Shown here in pieces: positions 5,621 to 9,309 of a stretch of 9,309 bases of DNA (its first letter is position 1; the number at the start of each line of letters is the position of its first letter). The notes beneath the pieces were generated by a model, which ran no database searches, had not been told where the DNA came from, and saw nothing but the letters and a program-made list of their open reading frames with translations. Both the position numbers and the translations under genes were made by a program. The DNA comes from an uncultured Prevotella sp. (GTDB taxonomy: Bacteria > Bacteroidota > Bacteroidia > Bacteroidales > Bacteroidaceae). The stretch lies in NCBI GenBank assembly GCA_900318855.1, contig ONMG01000058.1:1-9309 (forward strand). Reading direction: 5' to 3'.

Positions 5621-8600
5621 TTAAATTTTAACTTGTACACCGAAGTTGAATGTGCGCTGCAGCGGATAGGAGTTCCACCAGATTTCGGGGTCCCAATACT
5701 TGAAGGGGCTCCACACTGCGAGGTTGTCGCCGCTGAAGTAGACGCGGCAGAACTTGAAGCTGTAGCCCACCTCGAGCGTCTTCCAGCGGATGTAGCGGAA
5801 ATTGCGCAACCAATAGGTACTGTTGGGCGTGTTTTGAGCGTCGTCGGCGTTGTTGAGACCCAGGCGTGGGAACTCTGCATTGGGATTGGGGTTTGACTCA
5901 CTCCAGTAGCTGTCGGCAATCCACTGCATCACACCCTTGGCGTTGCCCATGTTGGCATGGAAGGGCTGCATGCCCTGTATGAAGCGCTTGGTTTTGTCGG
6001 AGCCGTTGAAGAATACACCGAAGTCGAACTTCTTATAGTTCAGGCTCAGGCCGATACCGTACTGGATACGCGGAAGCGAGCCGTAAGGTGAGACAATGGC
6101 CTGGTCCTCAGTAGTAATCTTGCCGTCGCCGTTGATATCGCGGTACTTGATATCGCCCACCATCGGGGTGCTTCCAAGTCCGGTCTGGTCGGCGTGCATC
6201 TTGATTTCTTCTTCACTCTGGAAGAGGCCTTCAGCAATGTAGCCTACACAGCTGTAGAGCGGACGTCCGGTCTGCACCTGCCACACATAGGGATAGTCGG
6301 GCTCGTCGACATAGACGTATTTGTTCTTGGTGTAGGTCCAGTTGAAACGCAACTCAAAGTGCAGATCGTTGTTCACCTTGTGAGCCCAGTTCACGCTGAA
6401 CTCGTAACCTTTGCTGTCCACCTTGCCCACGTTGCTGAAAGGCACGGCACCCCAGTAGCCGAGTAGTGAGGGGAAAGAGCCACGGCGCATGAGGATGCGG
6501 TCGCGCTTGTTGTGAAAGTAGTCGAAAGTAATGTTGAGGTCGTTGAGGATACGGGCATCGAAACCAAAGTCGAATTCCTTGGCACGCTCCCAGTGTGCAC
6601 CTTCCACGGCGTAGCGGCCGATAGCAGGCCCCCTGAGGTTCATGTTACCGCTGGCACCATTGTAGGGACCTGTGACATAGTTCATGCTGTTGCCGGGTGT
6701 CACCTCATTGATGTAGAGGAAGTGGGCAGCACCGGCACTCTCACCTGTCTGGTCGTTACCGACGAGACCATAGGAAGCACGAAGTTTGAAAAAGTCGACA
6801 TACTTGTTGATGGGTTTCCAGAATTTCTCGTTGCTCACCACCCAACCTAATGACATAGCGGGGAAGAACTCGAAACGGTGAGTCTTAAGACGCTCCGTAC
6901 CATTGTAACCGAAGTTGACCTCAGCCATGTAGGTGTTGTTGTAATCATAGGTAAAGCGTCCAGAGAACCCTTGGTTGCGGTGAGGATACACATCACTGCG
7001 ATATTCACGCATCATGTACATGAGCATGCCGCCGACAGTGTGCTTGCCGAAGCGGCGGTTGTAGTTCAGACGGGCGTCCATGTAGAATGTGTTGTCAGCG
7101 TTGCGGTTGATGCCCGACTGGCTGATGAAGTCGGTACCGGCCGTACCCACCATCTCGGTCTGCACCACTGAAGGGTCATCGGGATTCCAGCTGCCATCCA
7201 CTACCCTATAATAATAAGGTGTGACTGAACGAGAGTAGTACGACTGCGACCATGTCTTCCAGTTGAAGAGAGCGGTGATGTTGAGACCCTTTGTGATGAA
7301 GTCCAACTTCTGGTCGACGCTCATCGAAGTGTTGATGGTCGAGTAGTTGGTCTCCTTGAATGTGCTCAGCATGTTGGCGTAGGGGTTGGTGTAGAGTCGC
7401 GTATCTGAGTAGATGGCGTTACCGAAGCGAATATGCTTGTCACCCTCTACAGCGGGGAAGATAGCAGGGAAGCTCACCGGGTCCACCTGCCAGACGTTCC
7501 ACAGCAGGTCGCTGGAATTGGCGTTAGGTCCTTTGTTGTTGCCTATCTGCGTGTTGATGCGCAGACTCACCTTCGTCGTGTTAGTGAGGTCGTAGGTGAC
7601 GTTGTTTTGGAAGAGGTACTCGTAGGCGTTGTAGTTATTGTTGAAGAAGTAGTCGTCGCGCGTGTTGAAGAGTCCGGTGTTGTGGTTAACCTGAGCACTC
7701 ATGTAGTAGGTCACGCGACTGCCGCCACCCGAGATATTCATATTGGCACGCTCGTTCCAGCATCCCGACTTGAAGACCTGGTCGTACCAGTTGACATTAG
7801 GATAGACGTAGGGATTGATGCCACTTGCTGTGTTGGCGATATACTCATCTGAGTAGCGTGGAGTCAACGAAGGGTGGCGTGTAAGCTGTGCCTCGTTGTA
7901 CATCTTCATGTAGGTCACGCCGTCGGCAATATCCAATCTCTTCACCGGGTGCTGGTAGCTTGCCTCGAAGGTGACATTGATGCGGGCGCGAGAGTTCTTC
8001 TCACCATCCTTAGTGGTGACGAGCATCACACCGTTGGCACCACGTGCACCGTAGATAGCTGTTGCCGAAGCGTCCTTCAGGATGGTGAAGCTCTTAATGG
8101 TCTCAGGCGGAATACGGTTGAGGTCGCCCGAAGAGATTTCCACGTCGTCGAGCAAAATCAGCGGTTGCGTACGTCCGCCGAACGTGCTCACACCGCGGAT
8201 GTAGAACTCTGATACCGAGCCTGGTTCGCCACTGCTGGCTCGCGAGATGATACCCGCAATCTTACCCTCCAGGTTGTTGGTGAGAGATGAGGAGGGAGCC
8301 ACAAGGTCAGTACCCTTGATGGAGGCAATGGAGCCCGTCACTGAGATTTTCTTCTGTGTACCGGCACCGACGACCACAACTTCGCCGAGCTGGTTGTCCG
8401 TAGAAACCAATTGCACGTCGAGCACGGCGACATCGCCCACGCTGACGGTCTTGGTCTTATAGCCGATGTATGAAAATTCTATCACCGACTTAGAGGTGAC
8501 ACCTGTGAGGCGGTAGTGACCGTCAACATCGGTCACGGCACCACCCTTGGTTGTGCCTTTGATTCGGATGGTGACACCAATGAGGGGCTCGTTGGTGACG

Positions 8601-8797
8601 CCGTCGGTCACAGTTCCCGAAACGGAATGGGTCTCCTCCTTATTGACGGAGGCTACCTCGCTGTGGGTGGGGACAGCAAGGGCTGTCGCTGTCGTGCTCA
8701 GGGCTGTGCATAGCAGGAATGCCTTCGCCAATGTAAGCAGGCGGGGGGGGTATGCCAAGCGTGAGCCGGTTTTTAGCTGTTGTTTATACATACGCAT
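5621..8797 (-). CDS. susC-like: SusC/RagA-type TonB-dependent outer-membrane transporter
   Basis: 1058 aa, normal for SusC proteins; imports oligosaccharides across the outer membrane using TonB energy. The signal peptide has an unusually long basic N-region, with the hydrophobic core AKAFLLCTALSTTATALA at 24-41. A carboxypeptidase-regulatory-like domain follows (~58-130: SGTVTDGVTNEPLIGVTIRI, then FSYIGYKT). GEVVVVGAG (138-146) is the TonB-box region. The plug domain spans ~150-265 and includes the SusC signature FTILKDASATAIYGARGANG (237-256). The rest is a beta-barrel ending RTFNFGVQVKI. The start at 8797 (MRM) is preceded by an A-rich leader; M3 is an alternative start. Codons 16-19 contain a run of eight C bases, a possible slippage site. 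It is the first gene of the operon, about 115 nt downstream of a strong predicted start point. No N-terminal sigma/anti-sigma signalling (STN) domain is visible, so control by a linked ECF pair is not indicated. Confidence 0.97.
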   Translation of the reverse strand: MRMYKQQLKTGSRLAYPPRLLTLAKAFLLCTALSTTATALAVPTHSEVASVNKEETHSVSGTVTDGVTNEPLIGVTIRIKGTTKGGAVTDVDGHYRLTGVTSKSVIEFSYIGYKTKTVSVGDVAVLDVQLVSTDNQLGEVVVVGAGTQKKISVTGSIASIKGTDLVAPSSSLTNNLEGKIAGIISRASSGEPGSVSEFYIRGVSTFGGRTQPLILLDDVEISSGDLNRIPPETIKSFTILKDASATAIYGARGANGVMLVTTKDGEKNSRARINVTFEASYQHPVKRLDIADGVTYMKMYNEAQLTRHPSLTPRYSDEYIANTASGINPYVYPNVNWYDQVFKSGCWNERANMNISGGGSRVTYYMSAQVNHNTGLFNTRDDYFFNNNYNAYEYLFQNNVTYDLTNTTKVSLRINTQIGNNKGPNANSSDLLWNVWQVDPVSFPAIFPAVEGDKHIRFGNAIYSDTRLYTNPYANMLSTFKETNYSTINTSMSVDQKLDFITKGLNITALFNWKTWSQSYYSRSVTPYYYRVVDGSWNPDDPSVVQTEMVGTAGTDFISQSGINRNADNTFYMDARLNYNRRFGKHTVGGMLMYMMREYRSDVYPHRNQGFSGRFTYDYNNTYMAEVNFGYNGTERLKTHRFEFFPAMSLGWVVSNEKFWKPINKYVDFFKLRASYGLVGNDQTGESAGAAHFLYINEVTPGNSMNYVTGPYNGASGNMNLRGPAIGRYAVEGAHWERAKEFDFGFDARILNDLNITFDYFHNKRDRILMRRGSFPSLLGYWGAVPFSNVGKVDSKGYEFSVNWAHKVNNDLHFELRFNWTYTKNKYVYVDEPDYPYVWQVQTGRPLYSCVGYIAEGLFQSEEEIKMHADQTGLGSTPMVGDIKYRDINGDGKITTEDQAIVSPYGSLPRIQYGIGLSLNYKKFDFGVFFNGSDKTKRFIQGMQPFHANMGNAKGVMQWIADSYWSESNPNPNAEFPRLGLNNADDAQNTPNSTYWLRNFRYIRWKTLEVGYSFKFCRVYFSGDNLAVWSPFKYWDPEIWWNSYPLQRTFNFGVQVKI
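8743..8750 (-). repeat. Poly-C tract (C8) within the susC-like signal-peptide region
   Basis: Eight consecutive G on the plus strand (C on the coding strand) span the codons TAC CCC CCC CGC of the SusC-like protein (Y16-P17-P18-R19), at coding nucleotides 48-55. Gain or loss of one base would throw the 1058-codon gene out of frame before the hydrophobic core of the signal peptide. Whether the length actually varies cannot be seen from one sequence. Confidence 0.9.
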
Positions 8798-8891
8798 TTT
8801 GATTAGTTAATAAGGAACTGCATCCGCTATCAGGGGAAGCGTCGCTTAGATTAAGATAGAATGTCGTCGTTAATGTTCATTTAGTGGCTTT

Positions 8892-8914
8892 AACCTCATC
8901 AAGGTTGATCCTTG
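8892..8914 (-). promoter_or_regulatory. Overlapping inverted repeats at the predicted 5' end of the susCD transcript
   Basis: Three short dyads overlap: AACCT/AGGTT (8892-8896/8902-8906), ATCAA/TTGAT (8898-8902/8905-8909) and CAAGG/CCTTG (8900-8904/8910-8914). The first and third cannot form at once, because both use the AGG at 8902-8904. They sit just downstream of the -7 box, where an operator or an alternative RNA hairpin would act. The arms are only 5 bp, so chance is a real possibility. Confidence 0.35.
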
Positions 8915-8918
8915 TGTA

Positions 8919-8950
8919 CAAAGGTACGTCATCTTTCCATAACGAGCAAA
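8919..8950 (-). promoter_or_regulatory. Predicted promoter of the susC-susD-lipoprotein operon
   Basis: On the minus strand a -33 box TTTG (8947-8950), a 20-base spacer and a -7 box TACCTTTG (8919-8926) match the Bacteroidetes vegetative promoter TTTG/TAnnTTTG exactly. Transcription should start near 8910-8915. No other promoter was seen in the short gaps within the operon, so this one probably drives all three genes. Confidence 0.8.
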
Positions 8951-9104
8951 TATTTGCGGAAGTTTTTTTATAGTTCTTCACAGTTATTTCTTCGCGCTTA
9001 TTAATTTTTGTGTTGGAATGTTTAATATTGCGACTATTAGCAGGCAAAACAATAAAAAAGGCTTCCGTGGCTTACAACGTTTATTAACTGTTCCGTGTCA
9101 ATCA

Positions 9105-9309
9105 TCATCTTGCTGACTTCATAAACGCACCACCCTTCACGAACTCGGCCACCACCGACAGTGTCGCCCTCATGTCGGCATGCGTCAGCGTGGAGCTGCA
9201 CTCAGCCATCACCTCGAGTTCGGCAGGCGGCGAGAAGTGCAGTGCTGCATATAGTGCTGCATGTAAGGCTGGCTGTACCTGTTAAAATCGGCAACGTCGG
9301 GACGCCGGG
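9105..9309 (-). pseudogene. Decayed 3' fragment of an unidentified gene, possibly HU-like (runs off the window)
   Basis: Two minus-strand frames look protein-like but are out of register. From the window edge one frame reads RRPDVADFNRYSQPYMQHY, then becomes basic and stops at a TGA near 9204. A second frame, open from 9284, carries LHFSPPAELEVMAECSSTLT and then HADMRATLSVVAEFVKGGA, and stops at 9105-9107. AECSSTLTHADMRATLSVV resembles the first helices of the Bacteroidetes HU-like DNA-binding family (ELA..SSTLT.ADV.AVLS), but the part that would follow is missing. A 12-nt tandem repeat (9241-9252, 9253-9262 plus 2 bases) lies close to the register change. The likely reading is a frameshifted, shortened gene. 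The HU assignment is tentative, and an intact unrelated gene starting outside the window cannot be excluded. Confidence 0.4.
9241..9262. repeat. Short 12-nt tandem repeat near the frameshift of the right-edge fragment
   Basis: AGTGCTGCAT occurs at 9241-9250 and again at 9253-9262, separated by AT, giving a 12-nt period. On the minus strand it encodes MQHY-MQH in the upstream frame. A 12-nt unit keeps the frame, so it does not by itself explain the register change nearby. Confidence 0.7.

Larger units (their letters stand above)
8798..9104. other. Upstream regulatory interval of the susCD operon
   Basis: No gene is supported here. Nearest the gene is a leader of roughly 115 nt (8798 to about 8912) with overlapping inverted repeats at its 5' end, then the operon promoter (8919-8950). 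Beyond the promoter the sequence is AT-rich, including a T7 run at 8963-8969 and A-rich blocks near 9050. I found no convincing terminator hairpin for the gene remnant to the right and no clear binding site for a named regulator. Confidence 0.6.

Noticed and set aside
6512..6850. Several 90-150-codon plus-strand ORFs opposite susC, susD and the lipoprotein
   Set aside because: They are antisense open frames favoured by codon usage, with Val/Ala/Gly-rich translations and no motifs.
8951..9010. Plus-strand antisense promoter opposite the susCD leader
   Set aside because: Sequences such as TAATTTTTG and TATTTG only loosely resemble TAnnTTTG and lack a -33 partner.
9040..9100. Possible intrinsic terminator before the T6 run on the minus strand near 9053-9060
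   Set aside because: The AAGCC copies before the T run are direct, not inverted, and no stable stem forms.

Overview
The window looks like a polysaccharide-utilisation locus (PUL) from a member of the Bacteroidales, most likely Prevotella or a close relative. The evidence is an adjacent susC-like/susD-like pair, lipoproteins with an acidic stretch after the lipid-bearing cysteine, promoters of the Bacteroidetes type (TTG-N20-TAnnTTTG), and no clear Shine-Dalgarno sites. The genus is inference. All supported genes lie on the minus strand, so the locus reads from right to left.

Right edge (about 8798-9309): the first ~205 bases hold what looks like the decayed 3' end of a minus-strand gene, possibly of the HU-like DNA-binding family. 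An AT-rich stretch follows, then a very good promoter (8919-8950) and a leader of roughly 115 nt with overlapping inverted repeats. Centre (8797 down to 2138): a compact three-gene operon with a SusC-type TonB-dependent transporter, a SusD-type glycan-binding lipoprotein (5-nt gap) and a second surface lipoprotein (28-nt gap) with two BT_3987-like (DUF1735) domains and a C-terminal F5/8-type C domain. A hairpin at 2071-2104 probably ends the transcript.

Between the operon and the next gene (1441-2137) is about 700 bases without an intact gene. It holds a large concentric inverted repeat centred on 1909 and the 5' remnant of an AAA-type ATPase gene. That remnant is broken by a 22-bp tandem duplication and by apparent single-base changes in T runs. 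Left edge (1-1440): a secreted GH35 beta-galactosidase with its own promoter, its C-terminus cut off by the window.

Working model: the lipoproteins capture a glycan at the cell surface, SusC/SusD import oligosaccharides, and the GH35 enzyme removes terminal beta-galactose. The GH35 enzyme and the DUF1735/discoidin lipoprotein would fit a host-type or plant beta-galactoside glycan, but the substrate cannot be read from the sequence. No regulator (hybrid two-component system or ECF sigma/anti-sigma pair) is visible. The transport operon itself is ordinary. The least expected features are the decayed ATPase, the concentric palindrome and an 8-C tract inside the susC signal-peptide region.
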